Part shown: piece by piece, positions 23,034 to 34,200 of the stretch | How the letters are laid out: the number at the start of each line of letters is the position of its first letter | Numbering within the stretch: the first letter of the stretch is position 1 | DNA from: Trissonchulus latispiculum | Taxonomy: Eukaryota > Nematoda > Enoplea > Enoplida > Ironidae | Assembly (NCBI GenBank): GCA_030248195.1 | Contig: JASAND010028611.1 | Location: 1 to 64,000 of the forward strand | DNA length: 64,000 nt | Direction: 5' to 3' | The notes under the pieces: model-generated | Database searches by the model: none | The model's input: only the letters and a program-made list of their open reading frames with translations | Told to the model about the DNA's origin: nothing | Position numbers and translations under genes: made by a program

Positions 23034-23442
23034 AGTTTCGACCAGAAAAAGTTTGAAATTGGGGATCTGCAAGGGGGGCGAAATTGTCACTATAACGAAT
23101 TTCATTATTTATGCTTCTCAAATTGCCTGAAATCGTGTTTGGAAAATAGAAAAAACCACACGACAAACATCTGATGGGTGGGGGAACGTATATACTGAGC
23201 AAACTTGGCGGAGAAAAACCATTCCTGGAACTACGCACGTATGTCGGCGAAATCGAAAAATTGGACGAAAAATTCGTAGTTCTCGGTGAAAACGCAAACT
23301 TGTCATAGCGTGAACTTCTCGAAATATTGCGCGAATGGGCATGAAAAGAAAATCGGGATCGAAAATTATACATACGTATGGGACACGTATTCATTAAATG
23401 GCCAACTTTGTGATAGAAAAAACACCGACGAAACTGACTCAT
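22969..23442 (-). pseudogene. gag nucleocapsid-like remnant of an LTR retroelement
   Basis: Near the N-terminus of this minus-strand frame is CFFYHKVGHLMNTCP, a zinc-knuckle pattern (C-x2-C-x4-H-x4-C) in which the second Cys is Tyr. A basic, Ser/Phe/Arg-rich tail follows. The last ~20 codons run past 23033 into the truncated hAT element, so the original 3' part of gag and all of pol are gone. No protease, reverse transcriptase or integrase motif was found nearby. Confidence 0.5.
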
Positions 23443-25297
23443 GTGAAAATTTTTGCCCGAAAATGACTAGATCTGCGCATTGCAAACTATCAGTGGCATA
23501 TTATTGAGAAAAACACCGCTATCCCAAAAAATAGTTCGAAAACGACAACTTTGGAAAAGGGGTAAGGGGGTAAGGGGGGCGCCGACAAAAAAACCGAAAC
23601 TGTTTATAGTCGTATGTACGTATGTTTAGTACGCTTGCGCTACAAAACGGATTCAAACAAAATAGTACGTATAACAACGCAAAGCTGACAAAAATACTAC
23701 GTTTCAGCGCCGAAGAAATAACAAAATTTGCTCAAAAACAGAAAAAAGTAAAAATTGTCGACGAAACAACTGAGGAGGAGGCACGTTTCTTTCCCAAAAT
23801 GGGCATAACTGCACGAAAGCAGCATATATAGTGCATGTTCGACCTTCTGTTTGCTTAATTGACCAAAACTACCAGTTTTCTAAAGTACGTATGTTTCCAA
23901 ATGTCAAAATTTCATCAAAAATCCGTCTAAAAATGCATTTTTTCAGAAAAACAAGACCAACACAATATGCGTCTGCTCCGATATTAATGCTTACGCGCGC
24001 ACAAAACAGAATTTCGCCTCAAATCTACCCAAAAATTCAAAAAATCTCAAAAATTCGTCGAAAACAACACAATTTTTGCCTCAATCGGCCTTATATACGT
24101 ATACAAAAAATGCAAAATCGTGGGCAAAATTGCTTCAAAAGACAAAATAAACGTTCCTGAGTAAATCACAAGTAGGTGGTTTGGGAATATTGTTATAGAG
24201 GACATTTGCGTTGATAATTGACAAATTTTCAACAATATGTCCAAAAATTGGTAATTTGGGGGGGTTGGGGGGGAGGGGGTACAAAATCAAGTCCAAATTG
24301 CGTTTTTGACACAAAAATCAGTCGAAAATCCTCCTAGAACGATGTTTTGCGCCTAGGACGGTCGTCATTTGAAGCAATTCGGCCTAAAAATCGTTCAAAA
24401 TTTTTCAAGATTTTTGGGTCGATTGGGGGTTTCGAAATTTTATCCTAAAATTTCCGAAACTTCTAAATTTTATCAATTATGGGTCCCCAAAAATTATACA
24501 ACGCTTAGGGGTTCCCAGAAAAATTATTCGGCCAAAAATTTACCAAAATTGACCTTTTTTGACCTTTGGGGGATTTTGGGGGGGGGGTCAAAATTTTGTC
24601 TAAAAATTGCCTAAAATTGCAAAATTCTAGCAATTACGGGTCCCCAAAAACTATGCAACGCTTGGGGAGTACCCACAAATTTTATTTAGGCACAAATTAG
24701 CAAAATTTGACAAAATTTACCCTTGGGGGGTACAAAAATTTACCAAAATTTGGTAATTTTTTGCAAAATTCTCACGATTTATGCTCCAAGGTCAGCTTGT
24801 GTTGCTTCTCCTTCGTGTCAAGGTTTCTCAGTATCGAGAAAGTTCGGCACGAAAAATTTTTCCTAACTACAAAAAGTTTCAAAATTTTCCCGTCTTGGGG
24901 GTGGGGGGAGTGGGGGGGGGCTGGGATCCTGCCTTAAAACTACCTACAATTTACTGCAAATTAGGTTATTGGGCTGCCCCAATAACGCAGTATCAGTTAT
25001 TTCGCCGTCCCCCAACTCAGAACTTCTGGGGGGGGGGGGTGGGGGTGGGGGTAAGACAAGTCCCCCAACGGACAAACCCGACTTTCAAAATTTGACATAT
25101 TTTCAGAGTTGCACCCTACACAATAGGAGAATTTCAAACTCTTGAAACTTAAACAAAAAGCGTTTTAAAAGATTCTCCTAATTTTTGCGATTGTAAAAAT
25201 CCAAACCTTTTTCAATAAATCGCAAAATTAAGTTCAAAAATCGTTTTTGAAAATTCACGAAATTTGAAACTTTTTCAATTTAGCAAACCGGACAGTG
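23034..25297 (-). other. Leader and degraded gag region of the LTR retroelement
   Basis: Between the primer-binding site and the gag knuckle the sequence is a mosaic of AAAATTTT-like stretches and G/C runs (for example 24255-24280, 24565-24590, 24895-24920, 25028-25052). Frames are short on both strands. I read it as a long untranslated leader plus decayed gag. Confidence 0.4.
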
Positions 25298-25315
25298 GTC
25301 CTGTCACGGTCGCCA
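25298..25315 (-). promoter_or_regulatory. Primer-binding site of the LTR retroelement
   Basis: On the minus strand, TGGCGACCGTGACAGG begins three bases after the LTR end. A TGG-initial 18-mer in this place is the expected site for tRNA priming of minus-strand DNA. I have not assigned the tRNA. Confidence 0.6.
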
Positions 25316-25317
25316 AA

Positions 25318-25690
25318 TGTTAACTACCGGTTTACTGTCCGGTAACTAAACCGGCAACTAGGTGGCGGAACGAATGCAGGTTCTAATAAAGTCCTAACCT
25401 AAGGTGCAACTCGATCAAAGAAATGTAAAAGCCCTAACTAAAGATACCCTAATAAAGGTAAAGGCCATTATTTAATAGTAGAACTTACGATATTTATTGA
25501 TGGCAAATAAAGGCACAGATACAGTAAATATAGAATATGGCCAACTGGCCGACCGTACTACAGAAGAACAATACTCAGACTGATTACATAAGCAATTAAG
25601 CTAACTTATATAAGCTAAATGGTTGTTGTTTATAGCGATTACGTTGATCATTCACGAAACACAAGTAGAGTAATTTGGGGCGGATTAACA
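25318..25690 (-). repeat. LTR, 373 bp
   Basis: On the minus strand it starts TGTTAATCCGCC and ends AGTTAACA, the TG...CA ends of an LTR with a short inverted repeat. It directly precedes the primer-binding site, so it is the 5' LTR of a minus-strand element. I found no second LTR within the window, consistent with truncation at 23033. Confidence 0.6.
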
Positions 25691-26216
25691 GTTAGTAAAG
25701 TAGGTTTTTAACACTACCAACGTAAATTCGGTAAAAACTACCAAGGATATCCCATAGAATTTACAAGACAAAACCTGTATTTTCTACAAAAGCTTTTGTA
25801 TTTATGTATCATCTACAAAAGTAATTCCTGTAGTTTCTACTGGAACATTTCTAAGAGTGAATGATTGAAAACTGTCACAAAAAGCCGACACTGTAGATCT
25901 GCTCTTAATTTCACTGTACACTCAACTCAGTGGAGGTGGTCTTTATTTCCAATGGCTAGCCTTGTTGCGCATTGCAAGAAGAACATTCAAAATAACTTTT
26001 GTCAAATCTATCAAACTTAATTTTTTCCTCACTTTTCAGTTCACTTCTCTAGGTTGGTGTCCACTTGTCAAAAAGCGTCCACTTGTCAAAAACTAGGAAA
26101 AGCGGTGTTGTCAAGAAATGCAGATCAAACTCAATCGTTTTGGAGATCGCATGGGAATTCTTACTTTTATAAAATTACAACTTTACGCTTCTTATTTGGT
26201 CAACGCCGTCCTCGCG
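25691..26216. other. No gene seen
   Basis: AT-rich flank of the LTR. GTCCACTTGTCAAAAAGC / GTCCACTTGTCAAAAACT is a short direct repeat near 26060-26095. Confidence 0.45.
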
Positions 26217-26546
26217 CTATTGCACTACACTAAAGGAGCATTCATACCAGTCATGAACGTGTATGGCCGAGAGTGGGTCCATCCCCTCTGCTTGTAACAT
26301 GCCGTTTTGGCGGTTTAAAGTCCCAATGCAACGGATTCGTTCTCGGACGCGTTTATACGCGCGTATATACATGTCAACTGACGGCTGGATCGAGCTATAA
26401 AACCATTCTGCAAAATTAGCTGCCCTGTAGTCCGGGTGCATTTGGCCAATTGTTTGTAGCACTAATTGACAACATATGAGGTAACAATTGTCCCTAGCAC
26501 AGACCCACTTGTCTTTAAAACGACTTGTTTCGACTGTTGTCTCCAT
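26217..26546 (-). CDS. Hypothetical protein, 109 codons
   Basis: The frame runs from ATG at 26546 to TAG at 26217. Composition is even and protein-like, with segments such as NCYLICCQLVLQTIGQMHPDY, VRERIRCIGTLNRQNGM and IHVHDWYECSF. No membrane span, repeat or known motif is recognisable. It could be a small single-exon gene, one exon of a larger gene or a fragment of a mobile element. It is more coding-like than other frames of its size here, but nothing else supports it. Confidence 0.4.
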   Translation of the reverse strand: METTVETSRFKDKWVCARDNCYLICCQLVLQTIGQMHPDYRAANFAEWFYSSIQPSVDMYIRAYKRVRERIRCIGTLNRQNGMLQAEGMDPLSAIHVHDWYECSFSVVQ

Positions 26547-27071
26547 TTACTTCATCAATGACCAATGTATATTAAAATTGCCTACCGTTGTCAACTTTTG
26601 TCTCAACTTTTGTAAAATATTACGCAATAAAACAGTTTTCTACACAGGGATGTTTTTAAATAATTGCAAGCATTCACCGAGGCGACTAACAAAGAACTGT
26701 TCTCAGATTTTTTATACCTAATTTGCATATATGACGATCATGTTAAAAATTTCCTTTCCACATTCAATCTTTGAAGGGGCCCTGAAAATATTCGTTCCAG
26801 AAAAGAATTCTGCTTGGGGGGAGAGTAATAAACAACAAGTAGTGCCCAAAACGGGCAAGATTCCTCTACAGAGAACTGTCTGAATAAAGTTCAAAGAATA
26901 TGCGGTAACTTTCGCAAAGCTTAACCGATTTACTTCAATTCTGGTATAGATGCAATATATTCTGATGAATCTGCAGCGAAATTTTAAGATTTTACTTCAC
27001 AGACAGGTGCACTTGGAGCAAATCCAAGCAATTCATTGAGGTGTTCGATATTCAGGCTAACACTACAATGT
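26547..27071. other. No gene seen
   Basis: AT-rich. About 26910-26990 (CTTAACCGATTTACTTCAATT) resembles 27428-27510, so a diverged repeat flanks the SINE that follows. Confidence 0.4.
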
Positions 27072-27075
27072 TGTA

Positions 27076-27356
27076 GCGCTTCTACCAGGGCTGGTGGATC
27101 AGGAAGAAACCAAGGACAAGCCCGAAAGGGAGGCGTCAGGCACCCTCGTACCCACGAAACCAGGACCTAGAAGAGAGAAGGGAAGAGGGAGGTTCAGCTT
27201 TTCATTCAGGATTGAAAGTAAAGAATTGGTCCCGCCGGGGATCGAACCACGGCCCTTCTGCTCTAGAGTCAGACATGCTAACCACTACACCACGGGACCA
27301 TCAGCTGAACTCCCATTGCAGGCTTATCAATCTTTCCTATGCCTGCTTCCCTTACA
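27076..27356 (-). mobile_element. SINE with tRNA-Gln-like head, CTA anticodon position
   Basis: Full-length copy with leader, head and tail on the minus strand. The D arm here lacks the extra A of the 3.3- and 3.8-kb copies, so this head is the better-formed one: perfect GGTCCCG/CGGGACC acceptor, A box TGGTGTAGTGG, anticodon loop CTCTAGA and B box GGTTCGATCCC. The T stem is only partly paired, so function as a tRNA is unlikely. Confidence 0.85.
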
Positions 27357-28315
27357 ATGTCGTCTATAAAATCAGTTAAACGGTGGCTCTTCCGTATACG
27401 CACGCACACCTGTGTGAAAAATTCCCAAAACTTCACCGATTTTAATTTTAAATTTGATGCGCATTTGGATACATTTCTGATGAATATGCAGCAAGATTTT
27501 TAAATTTTAAGAATTTTAAAGTTTTATATTTTCGAAGGGGGACGAAGGGGGACGAAGGGGAACCGAAAAATTTTGTCTCCAAATTTGGTACAATTAAATA
27601 CAAGGTTAAACATTAAGTTTTAGCTTACTTCTAGCAAGAGTACATCTTCTACCTATTACGAATAGCTGGATCAAAAACTGGTTACACCCACACACAGTTC
27701 AGGGACCATGAAAACTGCTGTATACAACTGCTTACCAAATTTGTAGACAAAACATTTTGCTTCCCTTAATCCCCTTGAAACTTAAGAACTTAAAAAATTT
27801 CAAATTATGAAATATTTTGCTGATCCATCAGAAATGTATTCAAATCTCATACCAAATTTGAAATAAATCGTTTTTTGAGAAAATTACGAACAAGCGTGCG
27901 TTGTTCGCTGACAAAGTCATGGTGTGCAAACTTTCTTCAGTCTAAATTTTTCTTCCGAATGAATGAAACCAGGCGCATTAACAACTGTACTTGCTTGAGC
28001 TGTGCTCTGTGCTCAGATAGAATACTCTAAATTCCAACCAGCACTTCCACAAAGTTTTGTCTTTATCAATCTAATTTGCATATTGTGCATGCAAAAAATG
28101 GTACATAGCTAGGCATGTGTTAAACATAAGGCTAATAAGGCAATTTCTAAGGCAACAGAGCAAATACATGTAAAAGATACCACAAACCCATATTAGGTAT
28201 TCCGGCTCTAGCCGGAATAAAAAAGAGTATGAGAAATTTACAAAAGACGATGCAGCACAGTTAGTAAAAAATAAAAATTGCAAATAATATATAGCTAGCC
28301 CTTTTAATAGATCCC
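27357..28315. repeat. Inverted-repeat region; no gene
   Basis: About 27414-27530 (CTTCACCGATTTTAATTTTA, then CATTTCTGATGAATATGC) is an imperfect reverse complement of about 27775-27880 (CATCAGAAATGTATTC onward). A GGGGGACGAA repeat lies at 27536-27560. The minus-strand frame 28071-28397 has no recognisable domain. Confidence 0.5.
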
Positions 28316-28446
28316 GGTTGAAAAAAGAACGCAACAGTATACTAGACCCATGCTGAAGATAGGCGAAGTTTGAGCAGAGCATGCACCCATTGTGCAAATC
28401 CTAACCACTTTCCGTGTAAATAGTTCTGCCTTCAGGCAGAACAAAA
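28316..28446. repeat. Dispersed repeat, copy 2
   Basis: Diverged copy of 17686-17832, sharing the ATGCTGAAGATAGG, ACTTTCCGTG and TTCTGCCTTCAGGCAGA landmarks. The last is a perfect palindrome-like hairpin. Confidence 0.65.
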
Positions 28447-28539
28447 ACTCACAATTTCTGGCGCCCAATTCATGCGTCACTCCCTGCAGTGTTTTTAATG
28501 GAACTTGCCTATCATAGCTGTCATGACAACTACTACAAA

Positions 28540-28645
28540 CATTCACACGCCTATACTAGGCATACAGACGTTCACACGCCTGTACAAAGGCATACAGACG
28601 TTCACACGCCTGTACAACGCATACAGACGTTCACATGCCTGTAGT
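28540..28645 (+). repeat. Short tandem repeat, ~37-bp unit
   Basis: The unit TTCACACGCCTGTACAA plus GGCATACAGACG is repeated about three to four times. A related pair of units is at 30434-30495, on the other side of the large hairpin array. Confidence 0.8.
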
Positions 28646-28699
28646 AGACTGTCTTGAGTCTGCCTGTCTTCATTTGTATAAGCCCCCTGTTCACTGCTT

Positions 28700-30040
28700 T
28701 CCAGTGGGCTTCTTTTTTGTAAAAATGTCAGGCTTCGGACAGGACATGTACCTATACCATGCCTGTCCTGTTCTTATGTATACATTGTCAGGTTCGAACA
28801 GGACATGTATCTATAGCATGCCTGTCTTGAGTCTGCCTGTCTTCATTTGTCATTTTACATAAGTCCCCTGTTCTGGACAGGACATGTATCAATAGCATGC
28901 CTGTCTTGAAGTCAAGCCTGTCTTCATTTGTATAAGCGCCCTGTTCACTGATTTCCAGTGGGCTTCTTTTTTGTAAAAATGTCAGGCTTCGGACAGGACA
29001 TGTATCTATAGCATGCCTGTCCTGTTCTTATGTATACATTGTCAGGTTCGAACAGGACATGTATCTATAGCATGCCTGTCTTGCAGTCAAGCCTGTGTTC
29101 ATTTTACATAAGTCCCCTGTTCCGGACAGGACATGTATCTATAGCATGCCTGTCTTGCAGTCAAGCCTGTCTTCATTTGTATAAGCCCCCTGTTCACTCC
29201 AGTGGGCTTCTTTTTTGTAAAAATGTCAGGCTTCGGACAGGACATGTATCCATAGCATGCCTGTCCAGTTCTTATGTACACATTGTCAGGTTCGAACAGG
29301 ACATGTATCTATAGCATGCCTGTCTTGCAGTCAAGCCTGTCTTCATTTTACACAAGTCCCCTGTTCTGGACAGGACATGTATCTATAACATGCCTGTCTT
29401 GCAGTCAAGCCTGTCTTCATTTGTATAAGCCCCCTGTTCACTCCAGTGGGCTTCTTTTTTGTAAAAATGTCAGGCTTCGGACAGGACATGTATCTATAGC
29501 ATGCCTGTCCTGTTCTTATGTATACATTGTCAGGTTGGAACAGGACATGTATCTATAGCATGCCTGTCTTGAGTCTGCCTGTCTTCATTTGTATAAGCCC
29601 CCTGTTCACTAATTTCCAGTGGGCTTCTTTTTTGTAAAAATGTCAGGCTTCAGACAGGACATGTATCTATAGCATGCCTGTCCTGTTCTTATCTATACAT
29701 TGTCAGGTTCGAACAGGACATGTATCTATAGCATGCCTGTCTTGAGTCTGCCTGTCTTCATTTTACATACGTCCCCTGTTCTAGACAGGACATGTATCTA
29801 TAGCATGCCTGTCTTGCAGTCAAGCCTGTCTTCATTTGTATAAGCGCCCTGTTCACTGATTTCCAGTGGGCTTCTTTTCTGTAAAAATTTCAGGCTTCAG
29901 ACAGGACATCTATCTATAGCATGCCTGTCCTGTTCTTATGTATACATTGTCAGGTTCGAACAGGACATGTATCTATAGCATGCTTGTCTTGCAGTCAAAC
30001 CTGTCTTCATTTGCATAAGCGCCCTGTTCACTGATTTACT
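28700..30040 (+). repeat. Tandem array of ~245-bp units packed with hairpins
   Basis: A unit of about 245 bp repeats at about 28703, 28957, 29200 and 29445, then with a shortened unit (~175 bp) to 29618 and on to 29864, marked each time by CCAGTGGGCTTCTTTT followed by GTCAGGCTTC. Each unit holds two or three copies of GGACAGGACATG-TATCTATAG-CATGCCTGTCC. This can fold as an 11-bp stem with one bulged A and a 9-nt loop. I count roughly sixteen hairpins. Frames across the array are artefacts. Outlying copies are at 30545-30790 and about 40285-40435. Confidence 0.9.
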
Positions 30041-30436
30041 TTTGGCTCAGCATTATTGCTCAAACTGTGTAGGTGTGAAAGAAGGAAAGCAATAAGCTAA
30101 ATTGTCGAAAATAGGACTAAATAATTAACTAATTACCTCGAAAACTTAACACAAAAGATCAAGGAAGGAAAATAGAGAAGAAGATCCGACCCAGCACTTC
30201 CAAACTTAGCATTCATTCATATGCCCCTTTTTGCAGCCTGACTTCATAGCCGGAATGGCCGAGTGGTCTGAAGGGCGGACTCTTAAGTCACATGTGTGGG
30301 TTCGAATCCTACGTCCGGTTAAAATTTTTTGAAAAAGTTTCTGCTAGGTTAGCTAGCTAGAAACTTTTTAGGTGAGTCGAAAAGTTCTACATTAGCAAAA
30401 ATAAACTGTTTAAATAAAACATTCATTATTTGGCAT
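30038..30436 (+). repeat. Left arm of a 12-kb-spaced inverted repeat, with tRNA-Leu-like core
   Basis: It runs from TTGGCTCAGCATTATTGCTC to ATTCATTATTTGGCAT. Its reverse complement, somewhat diverged, is at 41694-42078. A tRNA-Leu-like segment sits in the middle (30249-30319). A partial third copy is at 40429-40594. The arms enclose the multi-exon gene and the nested transposons. Confidence 0.8.
30249..30319 (+). pseudogene. tRNA-Leu-like segment without a long variable arm
   Basis: The D-arm region AATGGCCGAGTGGTCTGAAGG is typical of class II (Leu/Ser) tRNAs. The T arm GTGGG-TTCGAAT-CCTAC pairs and the B box is intact. The acceptor pairs at five of seven positions. The anticodon region (CTCTTAAGTC) has TTA-like content but no proper 5-bp stem, and the variable arm is missing. 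It is probably a tRNA-derived repeat. Confidence 0.55.
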
Positions 30437-30544
30437 ACAGACGTGCACACACCTGTAGTAGGGATACAAACTTCACACGCCTGTACTAATCGAGACTGCC
30501 TGTAGACACTTACATTGGCTGTATAAACAAGCCTGTACACCCTT

Positions 30545-30790
30545 CTACAGTGTTTCCTCTCTTCACTGATTTCCAGTGGGCTCCTTTTCTGTCAAAATGT
30601 CAGGCTTCGAACAGGACATGTATCTATAGCATGCCTAAGCGCCCTGTTCACTGATTTCCAGTGGGCTCCTTTTTTGTAAAAATCTCAGGCTTAGGACAGG
30701 ACATGTATCTATAGCATGCCTGTCCTGTTCTGATGTATACGTTGTCAGGTTGAAACAGGACATGTGCCTGTTGTTCTTACGTTTAGGTTG
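30545..30790 (+). repeat. Outlying units of the hairpin array
   Basis: Two diverged partial units with the CCAGTGGGCTCCTTTT marker and the ACAGGACATGTATCTATAGC hairpin, separated from the main array by the inverted-repeat arm. The arm may therefore have inserted into the array. Confidence 0.75.
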
Positions 30791-31111
30791 TCAGGGTTGA
30801 TGATGTATAATCCCTAGTTCAGAAGAAGAGGAGATGTATTAGTTAAGTTTTTGAGCAGTTGTCAGGGAGCGGAGAGGATATGTATTTACTCGTGTCTGTC
30901 TCATTCTTCGATTTATCTTGTCAGTTGTTAAAAACGGACTGTAGAGGTTATGATATGTACCTTCCATTCATATTGCCATTATCTTAATTTTTCAAATAGT
31001 TTAAAGTAAAGTTGACTTACATCTATCGCATTTTAAAACATGATTCTTCACATAGTTTTACTTCTACAAGATACTAAATTTTAAACAAAGCAAACAGATC
31101 TCATTTCAATC
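30791..31111. other. 3' flank of the multi-exon gene; nothing else seen
   Basis: AT-rich sequence with a few degenerate TGTCAGG pieces of the array. Transcripts of the gene at 31182-41489 would end near its right edge. Confidence 0.4.
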
Positions 31112-31117
31112 TTTAAT
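31112..31117 (-). terminator. Probable polyadenylation signal
   Basis: ATTAAA on the minus strand, about 65 nt beyond the predicted TGA of the multi-exon gene. This is the common variant of AATAAA in metazoans. Confidence 0.4.
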
Positions 31118-31181
31118 AACCCATAAAATAACAAAACAGTAACAAAGTTATTTTTCTGGGACGAATTCTTTTTTCTTTCTT

Positions 31182-31203
31182 TCAGGCAGTCCCCAGGGAT
31201 GCA
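31182..31203 (-). CDS. Predicted terminal exon
   Basis: The acceptor TTCTATTTCCAG is followed by 22 nt that finish the split codon and add CASLGTA and TGA. The phase agrees with both upstream 138-nt exons. The exon is very short, so support rests on phase, acceptor and the downstream ATTAAA. Confidence 0.35.
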
Positions 31204-34200
31204 CTGGAAATAGAACGGCTAAACGGCAAAACATAGTATAAGTATAGTACAAGGTTATTTCACTAAATTATTTTTGAGAAGACCCCTTTTCCAGTTACAA
31301 TGTGTGATAGAGTTTTCATTTCTCGCTTAATAGGGAAAAAGATTAAATATGTAAATTAGTTTACATATAGTTGTATTGTGTGTGGGGATTACTGACAGCA
31401 AATCTAGTTCCAAATTAACCTTTCATACATCCAATTCGTCTACTCAAAACATATGATTAAACTATCTGACGTGAAATATCTGTAAAATTTTTATTTTTTA
31501 AGAAGAAATTTTATTACCATGAACCAGCTAGGTTTCCACGATCCTGTTTCCCACCCCTTCTGCGATTGTGCTTCCGTGATGGGTGACTATCGTCACTGCT
31601 GTTGTCAGAGACTATGAAGTTCTTCAGATCCGTTCCGCTGTCAGTTTCGCTTTCACTGAAATAGAACAATCCATTTTCATAATAAATTTGAATATTGAAA
31701 CAGAGACATGAACGTATTACGTCAGCAAATGCAAACAAGCCTATTTTCTGTTAGTCTTTTTAATTTTTTAATATAGTACTGACGTTTCATTGTTTTTCTG
31801 AGTGATTTCGAGTACAGTTTCCTTGTTCCCTTACCTTGACTCACACGACGACGTGGCTGAACTATTAACCTTTCATACATCCAATTCGTCTACCCAAAGC
31901 ATATGATTAAAGCACGTGACGTGAAATATCTGTCAAATTTTTATTTTTTAAGAAGAAATTTTATTACCAGGAACCACCGGGGTTTCCACGATTCTGTTTC
32001 CCGTGCCCTTTCCGATTGTGGTTCCGTGATGGGCGACTATGGTCACTGCTGTTGTCTGAGACTATGAAGTTCTTCAGATCCGTTCCGCTGTCAGTTTTGC
32101 TTCCACTGAAAAAGAACAATCGATTTTCATAATAAATTTGAATATTGAAACAGAGACATAAACGTATTACGTCAGCAAATGCAAACAAGCCTATTTTCTG
32201 TTAGTCTTTTTAATTTTTTTAATATAGTAACTGACGTTTCAATGTCTTTGTTACTGATTTCGAGTACAGTTTCCTTGTTTCCTTACCTTGACTCACACGT
32301 CGACGTGTCTGAGCTCTCGGAGGATGATGAAGATGAAGTCAACTGTCTCCTGCGTCTGTGTTTCCGTTTGGATGATTTTTTAATTTTCCTAAAAACATTT
32401 TATGATGCTATATATTTACATACAGTTACAATGTAGAACACTCATTACAGTTCTGCGATGTAATGGAAAAATAAAATTTATCAATGTCATTTTAACATCA
32501 ACAGTTTGTGCAATTTTACTTCTGTCGAGAAATTGTTTTTATTTATTTGAATTTCTTATAGTATATTCGTTCCACTGTTTTTACCTTTTCCCTTTTCTGG
32601 AGTTCTTTTTGTTCTTCCCTGAACAAATTACATCGTTTCTCCAAGGCTTCAAATTCTTCTCCTTCGCCGATAAGTCGAGAAACGCCTCTCCACCAGGGTT
32701 TTTTTTTGGTTTTCGGATTTGCGTCAATCTTGCGTCCCGCTAAATTTCAGTTGCGTCCCGTTAAGAAACTTTGCGTCCAGAAAAAAATTATTGTTTTAGC
32801 GTGTTTTTTGCGCAAAAATCGTTTTATTTATTAAAATTTCGATAATTTCTTTAGTGTAACATGAATTAATCGTATGACACAACTAGAAAGTTCATCCTGC
32901 CTAACAGCAGTGCACTACTACAAGATGCATATATAGTGTTTCTGCTCGCGTCGAACTCCTGCACGAAAGTGCAGGGAACGCTCGTTATACGCGATAATGG
33001 AAACTGATTTGTTGATAAAGACTCCGCTCCGAAGAATCCGCTTTGCCGCAGTGGGGCGGCTTGGTGCAGAAGACAGATCCCCTGCCATCTGCCGACGAAA
33101 TGGATTCAACGCCGAGGTTGTCCTCCGGAAGAAGCATACGGCTACCTTTCCCTTGGATCGTGCCGGGTTTTTGTCAGGAGGGCCTGGTAAACCGGCCTAC
33201 TGGGCCCTCCTTCTGCCGTGCGCCGGTGATATTGAGCCCAATCCGGGCCCTATCCCTTCCAGACCCCGCTGGCCCTGCTCTGTCTGTGGCCGAGGTGTCG
33301 GCTACTCGGACTATTCACTGAAGTGCACCTGCTGTGGTCTGTGGGTGCATGCTCGGGACTGTGCTAAGATTCGGGTGACTGACCTAAACCGCATGTCCTT
33401 GCCTGAACTCAACAGCTATCGCTGCCCTCCCTGTGGCCCCCCAGTGCAGGGGACTCTGCCAACCCAGCTACCAGGTGGACCCCAACCAAATCCCCCTCGA
33501 CCCATACCTACACCTGCAAACGCCACCAGCGCCTCCCAAACCCTGCCAGCCTCTGCTAAGGTCAGGCAGGACCTGACATGGAAGTTGACTGACGGTCGCC
33601 CTATGCCCCCCAAACGGAGAAACACCCTCAGAATTCTCCAGTGGAATGTGGGGGCAATCGGCCGGAAACGAACTGTGCTGGAGAAACTTATAAGGGACTG
33701 TAAGGTTGACCTGGTGCTTGTCCAGGAAACCTGGCTGAAGCCTGGTGAGAAAATCTCAATTCCAGGTTTCGACGAAATCAATGCCTATAGGCGAATGGGA
33801 AGGCAAGCAGGAAATGCCATTGGCGGCGGTGTGGCAACCCTAATCAGGCATGGCATCGGCTACGCCGTGGACGATAGAACGCACCTGGCCCCAAATGATC
33901 TCTGCTCGGACTTAACGACTGTTCACCTGCAGCTGAAATCAGGCCCGGTCACATTAGTCAACCTCTACGTCCCACCCATTCTCAACGACGGCCAAGATCA
34001 ACGTGTCCAAAATTTCGACCCAAGCTTCCTGCCCACCACGAACAGGACAATTATCTGTGGTGATTTAAATGCCCATAGCCCTATCTGGGACCCCTGGCAG
34101 CCCCAAAATGATGTTGGGGACTCACTAGCCAATTGGATGTCCACCAGCCCACTGCTGTTGGGAAACGATGTCACCCCAACACGCATCAATCCTCAGACTG

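Larger units (their letters stand above)
31411..32310 (-). repeat. Tandem duplication of ~450 bp carrying the 138-nt exon
   Basis: 31411-31860 and 31861-32310 are near-identical units, both starting AACCTTTCATACATCCAATTC. Each has a copy of the 138-nt exon and the end of the preceding exon. In the left unit that preceding exon is cut short (about 31835-31860), though its donor CAAG|GTAAGG survives. A single unequal exchange inside the upstream exon would explain the pattern. Confidence 0.85.

Noticed and set aside
26961..26985. Hammerhead-ribozyme-like CTGATGA...GAAA
   Set aside because: The segment between the core boxes cannot form stem II, and the related sequence at 27477 does not keep GAAA.
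28635..29558. Repeated MYTLSGSNRTCIYSMPVL-type frames
   Set aside because: They are translations of the hairpin array and break whenever a unit has an indel.
28700..30040. CRISPR-like repeat array
   Set aside because: Units are long tandem copies with no unique spacers, in a eukaryotic context.
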